DNA of 10,238 nt from an uncultured Eubacteriales bacterium (GTDB lineage: Bacteria; Bacillota; Clostridia; Lachnospirales; Lachnospiraceae). The DNA lies in contig UQVN01000107.1 in the NCBI GenBank assembly GCA_900544525.1, forward strand, positions 1-10,238. Reading direction: 5' to 3'. The notes under the pieces were generated by a model. That model was given only the letters and a program-made list of their open reading frames with translations, had not been told where the DNA came from and made no database searches. The position numbers and the translations under genes were made by a program. Below, in pieces: positions 1 through 7,650 of this stretch; position 1 is the first letter of the stretch; every line of letters begins with the position of its first letter.

Positions 1-45
1 TAGTTTAGATGGATAAAATTTGTAAAATGATACAATTGAATGAAA

Positions 46-52
46 AAAGAGG
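46..52 (+). promoter_or_regulatory. Ribosome binding site that sets the AraC start at 61
   Basis: AAAGAGG lies 8 bases upstream of the ATG at 61, an ideal spacing. An in-frame ATG at 40 would extend the protein by seven residues, but it has no purine-rich site in front of it and would put this ribosome binding site inside the coding region. The start is therefore placed at 61. TAAAAT boxes at 14-19 and 23-28 could be -10 elements, but a -35 cannot be judged because the window begins at 1. Confidence 0.75.
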
Positions 53-60
53 TCTTTAAC

Positions 61-813
61 ATGACATACCAAGATGAATGGCTTATTTTAGAAGCAGAAG
101 ATGAGATTGATGAAATAGAACATAGAGAACCTACAGAAGAGTTTCGATTTTATCATGCGGTGGCTCATGGTGATGTGGATGCTGTGAGAAAAAATTGTGA
201 ACAAGGAATGTTTGTGAAAACAGAAGGAGTAGGAATATTATCAAAAAATCCTGTGACAAATCTCAAGTATCATTTTGTCATTACCACAGCAATGATCACT
301 CGCCTTTGTAGACAGAATGGTATGGAATTAGAGCAGGCATTTCGATTGAGTGATTTTTACATACAAAAATTGGATAATATTCATACGGTAGAAGAAGTTC
401 ATAATTTACATGATGAAATGGTAATGGATTATACTGAAAAAATGAGAAAATATTTTCGGAATAATACAAATTCTAAGCATATTAATGCATGCAAGGAGTA
501 TATTTACTCCCATATAAAAGAACGTATTATGATTGAAGATTTAGCTGATGAATTGGGAGTTTCTGCTAATTATTTATCAAGACTTTTTAAGAAAGAAACA
601 GGGACTTCAGTGAGTGCATATATCCGTGAGAAAAAAATTAATATGGCAAAGAATTTGTTAAGGTTTAGCGATTGTTCTATGATTGATATTGCGAATCGTT
701 TATCTTTTTCTTCACAGAGCCATTTTATACAGCAATTTCGTGAAGTTGTAGGAATGACACCAAAAAAATATCGAGATCAAAATTATACAGTACAATGGGA
801 CATTGAAAAATAA
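61..813 (+). CDS. AraC-family transcriptional regulator
   Basis: A DNA-binding transcription regulator of 250 aa. The C-terminal ~100 residues (about 139-238) form the double helix-turn-helix of the AraC/XylS family: first HTH around 158-181 (IEDLADELGVSANYLSRLFK), second around 208-238, ending in the family signature FREVVGMTPKKYR. The N-terminal ~130 residues are not a clear cupin-type sugar-binding domain. They are an acidic opening followed by a helical segment containing NPVTNLKYHFVITTAMITRL and LSDFYIQK, a type that as I recall precedes AraC HTHs in many Clostridia. The gene is convergent with the phosphorylase operon and shares a terminator hairpin with it. Its position suggests local control of the sugar genes (inference); effector and operator are unknown. 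It might instead serve a gene left of the window. The family call is secure, the target is not. Confidence 0.93.
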   Translation: MTYQDEWLILEAEDEIDEIEHREPTEEFRFYHAVAHGDVDAVRKNCEQGMFVKTEGVGILSKNPVTNLKYHFVITTAMITRLCRQNGMELEQAFRLSDFYIQKLDNIHTVEEVHNLHDEMVMDYTEKMRKYFRNNTNSKHINACKEYIYSHIKERIMIEDLADELGVSANYLSRLFKKETGTSVSAYIREKKINMAKNLLRFSDCSMIDIANRLSFSSQSHFIQQFREVVGMTPKKYRDQNYTVQWDIEK

Positions 814-826
814 AAAATAGAAAAAG

Positions 827-866
827 AGGACAGCTCTCATATGATTGAGAGACTTGTCCTTTTTTT
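827..866. terminator. Bidirectional intrinsic terminator between convergent genes
   Basis: An inverted repeat: AGGACA-CTCTCA on the left pairs with TGAGAG-TGTCCT on the right, with a small internal mismatch and a TATGAT loop. On the plus strand it is followed by a run of seven T (860-866). On the minus strand it is followed by CTTTTTCTATTTTTTA. It lies 13 bases after the AraC stop and 19 bases after the stop of the minus-strand phosphorylase at 886, so it can end transcripts from both sides. Confidence 0.88.
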
Positions 867-885
867 ATGGAAGTATAGAATTCGT

Positions 886-3297
886 TTACAAAACTAATAA
901 AATTTCGTTTTCATCTTGTAAAAGAGAAAAATCAATATAATTTGTTTCAAGTTCTTTATTATTAAGAATTAATCTTTGGAATCCTGATTCTTTTTGGTTT
1001 GGATTTTCTACGACAATATGTAATTTTTTATTTCGGAAGTTTTTAGTAATTTCAAATTTTCCCCAATTTTTTGGAATGGAAGGAGATAATTCAATACCAT
1101 TCATGTCTGGACGAAGACCAAGAATTCCTTCTACGCATCCAACCATGATAGTAGAAGCAGTTCCTGTTAGCCAATGTACATGAGAACGACCAAAATGCTG
1201 ACTTGCTTTTCCTTCTGTAAATTGTCCATAGCAATAAGGTTCTAATTGTCTGATTTCGGCTTTATCATTTTGAGCAGCAGGAGCATTTTCTATAAAGTAA
1301 GTAAATGCGCGTTCGCCGTGACCACACAAAGCTTCAGCAAGAATTAACCAACCTTGAGATTGAGAGAATATGCCAGCATTTTCTTTCGTTCCTTGATTAT
1401 AAATTACGGCGAGTGCACCATCAAATGCGTGAGCATGGTATGGAGGATCCATTAAAATAGCACCATATTCTGTGTTGAGGCGTTTATAAACGTTATTAAG
1501 TGCAGCATCAGCTTGTTCTTTTTTTGCTAATCCACTAATAACAGCCCAGCTTTGAGGATTAAGCCACAGATTAGCTTCTGGATCAGCTGCAGCTCCAATA
1601 CGTTCTCCTGATTCAGTATAACCACGAATAAAGCGATCATTATCCCAGCAAAGTTCCTGAATTTTCTTTTCAATTTCTGCTTGTTTTTCATTTAAATAAG
1701 CAATATAATTTTCATCTTTTTTATATTCTGCAAATGTTTTTAGTATTGTCATTGCATAATAGAATTGTAGTGCAACGAAAGAAGATTCTCCATTAGCACC
1801 AAGACGGAGACAGTCGTTCCAATCGGCATAAAGTCCAGCAGGTAAACCATGAGGTCCTAAATGTTCAAAAGAGAAGTTGATTGCACGTTTTAAGTGATTA
1901 TAAACACTGTCTTCCTCTTTATTGGCATAAGGGATGATTTCATCAAGAAATTCTTTATTTCCAGTTTCTGCAATATACTTATAAACGGTTGGGAAGAGCC
2001 AAAGGGCATCATCAGCCCGATATGCAGGGTGTCCAGTTTCTTGAACATAAGAAGCATCATCAGGAGTATCCTCATGTCCTGGGTTATGAGTGAATTTTAC
2101 AAGTGGTAAACCGCCACCATTATTTACCTGAGCAGAAAGCATAAAACGAATTTTTTCTACTGCCATTTCAGGAGCAAGATGAATAATACCTTGGATATCT
2201 TGGACAGTATCACGATATCCATAACCGTTACGTAAACCGCAATAGATGAAGGAGGCTGCACGTGACCAAATAAAAGTCATAAAGCAATTATAAGCATTCC
2301 ATGTATTAATCATAGTATTAAATTCAGGACTTGGAGTTGTCACTTTTAAGTTATCAAGTTTTTGATACCAGTCAGCTTTTAATTCATTGATTTCTTTTTG
2401 AATGGTAGCTTTTGTATTGTTATAAGAGGCAATAATAGAATCGGCTTCTTTTGATTGTTTCATCCCTAATAAAAATACAATAGTCTTTGTTTCACCGGGT
2501 TGTAAAGAGAGTTTACAAGAAAGTGCTCCACAAGAATTTTCATTATAGCTTGTAGTATTTCCAAGATCACCAGAAGAAACTCCAATAGGATTATGATATC
2601 CGTGATATTTTCCAAGAAAATGCTCTTTATCTCCACAATAAGAAGAAACGTTAGCACCAGCAAGACCAAAGAATCGCTCTGTAACATTCTTTTCATCGAC
2701 AGGTGTATTGCTAGGAATTGCATCTAAATTGCCATGAATTTGTTGTGTGATTCGATTGTTTTCAAATAAAGTTCTACTAATAAACAGTGAATATTGGAGA
2801 TTTACTTGATCTTGTTCGTAATTAGAATGATTGGTAAACTCCGCATATCCAGTGAGTGTAAGTTCTCTTGGGAGTTGAGAATTATTTGTTACAAAAAGTC
2901 CCCAAACTTCATAAGTTTTTCCAAGGGGAACGTAATAAATAGCTTCAGAAGAAATGCCACTATATGTTGCTTTTATATTAGTATATCCAATTCCGTGACG
3001 ACATTCACTCTTATAATCTGTTAAATCTTTACCAACAGGTTGCCAAGAAGCAGACCAATAGTCTCCAGATTGATTGTCACGTAAATAGAGATAACGTCCC
3101 GGTTGATCAAAATTATTGAAAACATAACGAAGAATTCTGCCATTAGCGCCAGATTTTGCAAAGCTATACCCACCAGCATTGTTAGAAATAATAGCACCAT
3201 ATTCGGGAGAGCCTAGATAATTGACCCATGGAGCAGGAGTATTAGGGTGTGTAATTACATATTCTCGATTTAAGTCATCAAAATATCCATATTTCAT
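886..3297 (-). CDS. GH94 disaccharide phosphorylase, cellobiose/chitobiose phosphorylase-like
   Basis: An 803-aa cytoplasmic inverting phosphorylase of GH94 (old GT36). Family members split a beta-linked disaccharide with phosphate into an alpha-sugar 1-phosphate and a free sugar. The length matches cellobiose and diacetylchitobiose phosphorylases (about 800-810 aa). The start MKYGYFDDLNREYVITHPNTP is the usual opening of that group. An N-terminal beta-sandwich comes first (about 1-290), then a linker helix region and an (alpha/alpha)6 barrel. Visible conserved motifs are GYGYRDTVQD (358-367), the catalytic-acid motif ADWND (491-495; D495 aligns with the known general acid) and GTKENAGIF (636-644, phosphate/substrate region), then HWLTGTA near 708. 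There is no signal peptide. GAAAGGA at 3307-3313 (minus strand) lies 9 bases before the ATG. It is the second gene of a two-gene operon, 25 bases after the first. The exact disaccharide cannot be read from the sequence: KENAGIF is cellobiose-phosphorylase-like, while GYRDT-QD is shared with chitobiose phosphorylase. Both are possible, as is another beta-glucobiose. Confidence 0.92.
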   Translation of the reverse strand: MKYGYFDDLNREYVITHPNTPAPWVNYLGSPEYGAIISNNAGGYSFAKSGANGRILRYVFNNFDQPGRYLYLRDNQSGDYWSASWQPVGKDLTDYKSECRHGIGYTNIKATYSGISSEAIYYVPLGKTYEVWGLFVTNNSQLPRELTLTGYAEFTNHSNYEQDQVNLQYSLFISRTLFENNRITQQIHGNLDAIPSNTPVDEKNVTERFFGLAGANVSSYCGDKEHFLGKYHGYHNPIGVSSGDLGNTTSYNENSCGALSCKLSLQPGETKTIVFLLGMKQSKEADSIIASYNNTKATIQKEINELKADWYQKLDNLKVTTPSPEFNTMINTWNAYNCFMTFIWSRAASFIYCGLRNGYGYRDTVQDIQGIIHLAPEMAVEKIRFMLSAQVNNGGGLPLVKFTHNPGHEDTPDDASYVQETGHPAYRADDALWLFPTVYKYIAETGNKEFLDEIIPYANKEEDSVYNHLKRAINFSFEHLGPHGLPAGLYADWNDCLRLGANGESSFVALQFYYAMTILKTFAEYKKDENYIAYLNEKQAEIEKKIQELCWDNDRFIRGYTESGERIGAAADPEANLWLNPQSWAVISGLAKKEQADAALNNVYKRLNTEYGAILMDPPYHAHAFDGALAVIYNQGTKENAGIFSQSQGWLILAEALCGHGERAFTYFIENAPAAQNDKAEIRQLEPYCYGQFTEGKASQHFGRSHVHWLTGTASTIMVGCVEGILGLRPDMNGIELSPSIPKNWGKFEITKNFRNKKLHIVVENPNQKESGFQRLILNNKELETNYIDFSLLQDENEILLVL

Positions 3298-3322
3298 TGT
3301 AGTATGTCCTTTCTTTTGTCAA

Positions 3323-6022
3323 TTAGATTAATTTTACAGTAATAATATGTTCTTCATCAGAAAGATTTTTAATTGTTTCACGAGAGAGTGTTACATAAGA
3401 ATCTTCAATTGTTGATATCGTATTTGTATCGTAAGATGCAGATTCTATCGTGTACATAGGAAAGTCTTTTTTATGAATATTTTCATAAATAACTTTAAAT
3501 TGTTTTTCTGCAAAAGTAATGGAAATAGAAGCGGTGTTATTTTCATCAAAATGCTCAGATAGCAATTTGGGATATAAAATTAAATTACCAGCAGAACCTT
3601 TTACTCCAAATACTTCTGTTATCATAGTCATCATAAACCAACTAGCAGCGCCAGTTAAATAGTGATACATACCTCTTCCATCAAGGCGGAAATATTCAGG
3701 GATTCCAGGATAGATACGGCTTGTATCAAAATCTAAAGCAGTATTTGATAAAGAACTCAATGCTTTCCAACCCTCTACAGCAAAACCACGTCGGTATAGA
3801 GCATTGGCATACATAACAGCCATATGGGAGAAAACAGCACCATTTTCTTTTTCGCCATAGGCAAATCCAAACATGCGTCCCATATCAAATTTTAATTCTT
3901 TAAAATTAGTATTTAAGCGATAACCACCACATTCTTTTTTATAGAGATAGTGATCAACACTTTTTGTGATTTTTTCAATTTGTTCCTCTGTCGCAGTACC
4001 ACTCATAATTGCAAATACTTGACCAGTTAACATCATACGCACGTGGTTATTTTGCATCCCTTCTACTCTATGACTATGATTGTCATAGTAGCTGTTAAAC
4101 CAGCCTTCTTCTTCTGAAATATTAAGCCATTCATTTTTTCGTAAGAATTCCTTTAACCATTTTGCTTTTTCTACAAGGTTACAAGCGAGTGTTTGAAGTG
4201 AAAAACTTATTCGTTTTCCGCTAATGTTATGTTTGCAAGAACAAGTATAATCAAATAAAATTTTATGTTTTTTATCGATATTGTTATAGAGAGCAAGATC
4301 ATTATTGAGTAAAGGTTGAATTTCTTCTAAAAGTTCAACTGTTTGATTTGGATATTTGCTATCTAAAAGTCGCAGCATAGTGGCAAGTTCTAATAAATTT
4401 CCAGCATAGGCATAAGTAAATGCTACACTTTCTCCGTATTCAGAGGCCATATCTAGTGCATCATTCCAATCAGCATTTCGCAAACGGTAGATATTATGGA
4501 GACCAACATCATAAAACGCGGTTAATTGTTGAATTAATAGATGTTCTAAAATTGTTCCAGTATAAATTTCGCCATTATCTGTACGTTGTAAGTTTTCTAA
4601 ATGATAGTCCCATAAGGAATCGATTTCTGTTCCTCGTTGTATTTGAGCATCTTTAAAATAGGGAGCTTGTTTTAATAAAATTTCAATATCTCCTGTTTGA
4701 TCGATATAAAGTTTTGTTGTCATTAGTGGCCAAAGAGCATGATCCATCCATACTCTAGAAATACCATTTCGATCTGATAAAAAATTACCATCACCGTCGC
4801 CAATAATTGTGGCATTTGTACCATCAATGCGTACACCACTATAATTTTTAACAATCATTGTTCCAACATCTTGTGGTGACATTAGTAAAAGAGAAAGACA
4901 ATCCTGCCAAAGGTCGCGCCAACCACGTCCCCCTCTTCCATAATCATGATGAGGAAGGAAAGAGCAGCCAAATAAACGGCGTAAAAAAGGTTGGAAACTT
5001 ACCCATTTCATAAAAGAATTAAAATTTTGATCTTTTGTATAGAAAGATACATTTACTTTTTTATTCCAATATTGTTGAGTTTCAGATAATGCCACCTTGA
5101 TTTTATCTCTATGATTATATTTTTCTAAAAGAGAAGTAATTGTTTCTTCTCTTTCCTCGATGCCAAGAAGAACAATAAAATCTTTTTTTTCATTAGGAGC
5201 AAGAGTAAATTCTTCAAAACAAAAAGCTCCCATCGCTTCTGTACCAGCATATTGTTTGTCTGATGATACACCTCGTATATTTTCATAGACAGCACGAGGA
5301 TGAGTATAAGTGCCACCTTCTCCAATAAAAGATTCAACAGTAGGATAAAAAGTTTTAGGAGTATTTCCTTCACCAGTAAAACCAGCTACATAGTAGATTT
5401 TATGATTTGGTAGGTGTCCGCGTTCATCAAAAGTCATAGTAGGACAAACAAAAACACCGCATTCTGTTGTTTTAATACGATGCAACATAGAAGTTACATT
5501 ACGATGATCGCGTATGTTATCAGCCCCTCTTCCATAAATAGGAATTGCTGTATAAGAAGAGAATGTACGAGTAGCATTAGAATCATTAGAGATTTTTATA
5601 TATAAAATTTCTACATTCGCATCTTTTGGAATAAAAGAAGTGACCTCTGAAGAGAGGGAAAGTTGTTTGGATACACGTCGTAATGTTTGCCACATAAAGC
5701 CAGCCGTTAATTCTGAGCTATCTTGTTGAGAAGAAAATTTTGTAGATTCTTGTTCAGCAGAAGTGCCAAAAATAGAATAAGCGGATTTGTGATCTTCTGT
5801 AATCCAGAAATTTCTTGATGAACGATTATTATGAAGACTTTCTGAACTCACTGGTTCTAATAAGAAAGTACTTTGATCTAATTTAATATCTCCACCACCA
5901 TTTGGGGTAATAGAGCTTTTTAATCCCTTTTCTGAAGCTAAAGGAAAATAGAGATAACTTGTATTTTCAGGATTGTTAATGGTAAAAGTACCATTTTGAT
6001 CAATAAAGCGTAAAGGTTTCAA
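3323..6022 (-). CDS. GH94 phosphorylase, laminaribiose phosphorylase-like
   Basis: A second, divergent GH94 phosphorylase of about 899 aa, presumably cytoplasmic (no signal peptide). I place the start at the TTG at 6022 because AAGGAG lies exactly 8 bases before it. An upstream in-frame ATG at 6040 (905 aa) has no ribosome binding site and would swallow this one. After the TTG the protein reads MKPLRFIDQNGTF, a usual opening for this subgroup. Motifs, numbered from the 905-aa form: SSITPNGGGDIK (42-53), GRGWRDLWQDCLS (371-383, phosphate/-1 site), GDGDGNFLSDRNG (414-426), RNADWNDAL (521-529; D527 is the predicted general acid), GEKENGAVFSH (729-739) and YHYLTGAASW (792-801). The length is clearly above the ~800 aa of cellobiose phosphorylases and below the ~1100 aa of 1,2-beta-oligoglucan, GH149 and GH161 enzymes. 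It fits laminaribiose phosphorylases (about 900 aa, from memory). Linkage specificity is inference. First gene of its operon. Confidence 0.9.
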   Translation of the reverse strand: MKPLRFIDQNGTFTINNPENTSYLYFPLASEKGLKSSITPNGGGDIKLDQSTFLLEPVSSESLHNNRSSRNFWITEDHKSAYSIFGTSAEQESTKFSSQQDSSELTAGFMWQTLRRVSKQLSLSSEVTSFIPKDANVEILYIKISNDSNATRTFSSYTAIPIYGRGADNIRDHRNVTSMLHRIKTTECGVFVCPTMTFDERGHLPNHKIYYVAGFTGEGNTPKTFYPTVESFIGEGGTYTHPRAVYENIRGVSSDKQYAGTEAMGAFCFEEFTLAPNEKKDFIVLLGIEEREETITSLLEKYNHRDKIKVALSETQQYWNKKVNVSFYTKDQNFNSFMKWVSFQPFLRRLFGCSFLPHHDYGRGGRGWRDLWQDCLSLLLMSPQDVGTMIVKNYSGVRIDGTNATIIGDGDGNFLSDRNGISRVWMDHALWPLMTTKLYIDQTGDIEILLKQAPYFKDAQIQRGTEIDSLWDYHLENLQRTDNGEIYTGTILEHLLIQQLTAFYDVGLHNIYRLRNADWNDALDMASEYGESVAFTYAYAGNLLELATMLRLLDSKYPNQTVELLEEIQPLLNNDLALYNNIDKKHKILFDYTCSCKHNISGKRISFSLQTLACNLVEKAKWLKEFLRKNEWLNISEEEGWFNSYYDNHSHRVEGMQNNHVRMMLTGQVFAIMSGTATEEQIEKITKSVDHYLYKKECGGYRLNTNFKELKFDMGRMFGFAYGEKENGAVFSHMAVMYANALYRRGFAVEGWKALSSLSNTALDFDTSRIYPGIPEYFRLDGRGMYHYLTGAASWFMMTMITEVFGVKGSAGNLILYPKLLSEHFDENNTASISITFAEKQFKVIYENIHKKDFPMYTIESASYDTNTISTIEDSYVTLSRETIKNLSDEEHIITVKLI

Positions 6023-6030
6023 AACGAATT

Positions 6031-6036
6031 CTCCTT
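6031..6036 (-). promoter_or_regulatory. Ribosome binding site pointing to a TTG start
   Basis: On the minus strand the sequence AAGGAG is followed by eight bases and then TTG at 6022-6020. No comparable purine-rich site precedes the ATG at 6040, whose upstream sequence is ATAAATAAAAATAATT. This makes TTG the better start for the first phosphorylase gene. Confidence 0.72.
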
Positions 6037-6063
6037 TCATAATTATTTTTATTTATGTGGCAA

Positions 6064-6092
6064 ATTATACAGAAGATTATTTTTTTGGTAAA
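6064..6092 (-). promoter_or_regulatory. Candidate sigma-A promoter for the phosphorylase operon
   Basis: Read on the minus strand: -35 TTTACC (6092-6087, 4 of 6 consensus bases), a 17-base spacer, and a perfect -10 TATAAT (6069-6064). The predicted start near 6057 gives a leader of about 35 bases before the TTG start. Confidence 0.6.
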
Positions 6093-6094
6093 AT
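6066..6094 (+). promoter_or_regulatory. Alternative plus-strand promoter upstream of the inverted repeat
   Basis: TATACA (6066-6071) and TAAAAT (6089-6094) are separated by 17 bases, and TG at 6086-6087 makes the -10 an extended type. It overlaps the minus-strand promoter face to face. If used, its transcript would begin about 6101 and run straight into the 6105-6158 hairpin. The site may be chance in such AT-rich DNA. Confidence 0.25.
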
Positions 6095-6104
6095 AGAAAA
6101 CAAC

Positions 6105-6158
6105 AAAAAATATCAGAATTATGACATAAAAAAACGTGTCATGATTCTGATATTTTTT
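6105..6158. repeat. 22-bp near-perfect inverted repeat in the divergent control region
   Basis: Left arm 6105-6126 (six A, then TATCAGAATTATGACA) and right arm 6137-6158 pair at 21 of 22 positions around a 10-base spacer (6127-6136). The single exception (6120/6143) is T opposite G, which is a G-U pair in a plus-strand RNA and an A/C mismatch in a minus-strand RNA. Its A-tract and T-tract ends look like an intrinsic terminator, yet it follows no gene in the window. It lies upstream of both the best minus-strand promoter (6064-6092) and the best plus-strand promoter (6191-6199). It could be a protein-binding dyad, a bidirectional insulator, or a leader attenuator if transcription starts further upstream. 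Confidence 0.9.
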
Positions 6159-6182
6159 GAGAAATTATAATATATCCAAAAG

Positions 6183-6194
6183 AACAAGTTTGTT
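6183..6194. repeat. Small palindrome abutting the -10 box
   Basis: AACAA-GT-TTGTT is a perfect 5-bp dyad with a 2-base centre, touching the first base of the TATAAT at 6194. Its placement suits a regulator half-site pair, but so short a dyad is expected by chance in AT-rich DNA. Confidence 0.25.
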
Positions 6195-6199
6195 ATAAT
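6191..6199 (+). promoter_or_regulatory. Extended -10 promoter for the transporter operon
   Basis: TGTTATAAT is an exact extended -10 (TGnTATAAT). No good -35 stands 17 bases upstream (TATATC at 6171-6176), which an extended -10 can tolerate. The predicted start is near 6206, leaving a leader of about 55 bases before the binding-protein ATG at 6262. A second TATAAT at 6166-6171 is less well supported. Confidence 0.55.
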
Positions 6200-6210
6200 T
6201 TGGTTACTAT

Positions 6211-6220
6211 CAGGCGCTTG
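6211..6220. promoter_or_regulatory. Possible LacI-type operator just downstream of the transcription start
   Basis: CAGGCGCTTG is an imperfect dyad (8 of 10 bases symmetric) centred on GCGC, in a GC-rich patch that stands out in AT-rich surroundings. It would sit at about +5 to +15 of the transporter promoter, a usual place for repressor or CcpA roadblock sites. It does not match the cre consensus well (the central CG is one base out of register on the minus strand), so this is only a candidate. Confidence 0.25.
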
Positions 6221-6261
6221 CCAAAACAAAATATGAAAAATAAATGTAAGGAGGATTTTTT

Positions 6262-7638
6262 ATGAGAAAACAAGCAATGGCTGTATTGTTAGCAGCAGTA
6301 ACTGCAACTGGACTGTTATCAGGATGTGGAAGTTCACCAAGTTCAGATTCTGCGACAGTAGAGGAAGGAAAAGTTATTAATATTTATTCATGGAATGATG
6401 AATTTCGTACGCGTGTAGAAGCCATCTATCCAGAAGTGGAAAAGACATCTAAGGATGGAACGGTGACAACATTAAAAGATGGAACAGAAATTCACTGGAT
6501 TATTAATCCAAATCAAGATGGAGTATATCAACAAAAACTTGATGAAGCTCTTTTAAATCAAGCAGATGCAGCACCAGACGATAAGGTTGATATTTTCTTA
6601 TCAGAAACAGACTATGTATATAAATATTCAGATGCAGATGCAGCAGTTGCAATGCCTTTAGAAGAACTTGGAATCGATCCGAGCAAAGATTTAACAGATC
6701 AATATGAATTTACTAAAACAACAGCATCGGATCAAAATGGGGTACAAAGAGGTTCTACATGGCAATGTTGTCCGGGGCTTCTTGTATATCGTCGTGATAT
6801 TGCCAAAGATGTATTTGGAACAGATGATCCAGAGGTGATTGGAGAAAAAGTAAAAGATTGGGATACATTAAAAGGAACTGCTGAAGAATTGAAAGCAAAA
6901 GGATATTATACATTTTCTTCCTATGCAGATACATTCCGCCTCTATGGTAATAGCATTGAACAACCTTGGGTAACAACAGGAGAAAGTGTTGTTAAAGTAG
7001 ATCAAAAAATTATGGATTGGGTAAATGATTCAAAAGAATGGTTAGATGCAGGATATTTTGATAAAACGGTAAAAGGTCAATGGAATGATGATTGGAATAA
7101 AGCCATGAGCTCTTCTTCTAAAGTGTTTGCATTTTTACTTCCGGCATGGGGAATTGACTTCACATTGAATCCTAACTGGGATGGAGAAGATGGAGCATGG
7201 GCAGTTACAAATCCACCACAAGAATATAACTGGGGAGGATCTTATATTCATGCGGCTACGGGAACAGATAATCCAGAACATGTAAAAGATATTATTTTAG
7301 CTTTGACAGCAAATAAAGATAATTTACTTAAAATTTCTAAAGAGTATTCAGATTTTACAAATACACAAAGTGGTATGCAAGAAGCAGCTACTGACGATAC
7401 AAACTTTGCTTCTGATTTCCTTGGGGGACAAAACGCATATAAATATTTTGCACCAGTTGCAGAAAATATTAAAATCGCACCTCTTTCTGCATACGATCAA
7501 GGTTGTGTCGAATTAATCCAGAATTCCTTTGGAGATTATTTACAAGGTAAAATTGACTTTGATAAAGCAAAATCAAATTTTGAAACTGCAATCAAAGAAC
7601 GTTATCCAGACATTACAGAAATTCAATGGGCAGAGTAG
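6262..7638 (+). CDS. Sugar-binding lipoprotein of a CUT1 ABC importer
   Basis: A 458-aa extracellular solute-binding protein (family 1, MalE-like) anchored by lipid to the outer face of the membrane. Residues 1-21 are a lipoprotein signal peptide: MRK, hydrophobic core, then lipobox LSGC with the acylated Cys at 22. A Ser/Asp-rich linker follows. The mature protein starts with VINIYSWNDEF, as in carbohydrate-binding members. TWQCCPGLLVYRRDIAK (167-182) is a hinge-region segment of the type seen in Clostridia sugar-binding proteins. Many Trp residues (for example 168, 236, 274, 278, 296, 306, 313, 324) suit stacking on sugar rings. AAGGAGG at 6248-6254 lies 7 bases before the ATG. It is the first gene of the transporter operon, followed by a stem-loop and two permeases. 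Substrate is inferred from the neighbouring phosphorylases to be a short beta-gluco-oligosaccharide. The adjacent Cys169-Cys170 is uncommon in such a protein. Confidence 0.95.
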   Translation: MRKQAMAVLLAAVTATGLLSGCGSSPSSDSATVEEGKVINIYSWNDEFRTRVEAIYPEVEKTSKDGTVTTLKDGTEIHWIINPNQDGVYQQKLDEALLNQADAAPDDKVDIFLSETDYVYKYSDADAAVAMPLEELGIDPSKDLTDQYEFTKTTASDQNGVQRGSTWQCCPGLLVYRRDIAKDVFGTDDPEVIGEKVKDWDTLKGTAEELKAKGYYTFSSYADTFRLYGNSIEQPWVTTGESVVKVDQKIMDWVNDSKEWLDAGYFDKTVKGQWNDDWNKAMSSSSKVFAFLLPAWGIDFTLNPNWDGEDGAWAVTNPPQEYNWGGSYIHAATGTDNPEHVKDIILALTANKDNLLKISKEYSDFTNTQSGMQEAATDDTNFASDFLGGQNAYKYFAPVAENIKIAPLSAYDQGCVELIQNSFGDYLQGKIDFDKAKSNFETAIKERYPDITEIQWAE

Positions 7639-7650
7639 ATTCGAGCAATG

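Noticed and set aside
40..60. Longer AraC start at the ATG at 40
   Set aside because: It has no ribosome binding site of its own and would absorb the well-spaced AAAGAGG that serves the ATG at 61.
1894..2109. Plus-strand open frame opposite the 803-aa phosphorylase
   Set aside because: It lies wholly inside a well-supported GH94 gene, lacks a ribosome binding site and has no recognisable motif. Other short frames inside the large genes are rejected on the same grounds.
886..6022. Recent tandem duplication of the phosphorylase gene
   Set aside because: The two proteins differ by about 100 residues in length and align only at core motifs, so they are old paralogues of different GH94 subgroups.
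6105..6158. IS element terminal repeats or miniature transposon
   Set aside because: The arms are separated by only 10 bases, no flanking target duplication is evident and no transposase is nearby. It reads as a hairpin or dyad, not an insertion.
6206..6225. CcpA cre site
   Set aside because: On the minus strand TTGGCAAGCGCCTGA looks like cre at first, but the central CG is one base out of register with the TGNNANCG spacing. It is kept only as a weak generic operator candidate.
6200..6261. Riboswitch or tRNA-like leader before the transporter operon
   Set aside because: The leader from the best promoter is only about 55 bases and shows no conserved aptamer pattern or extended pairing.
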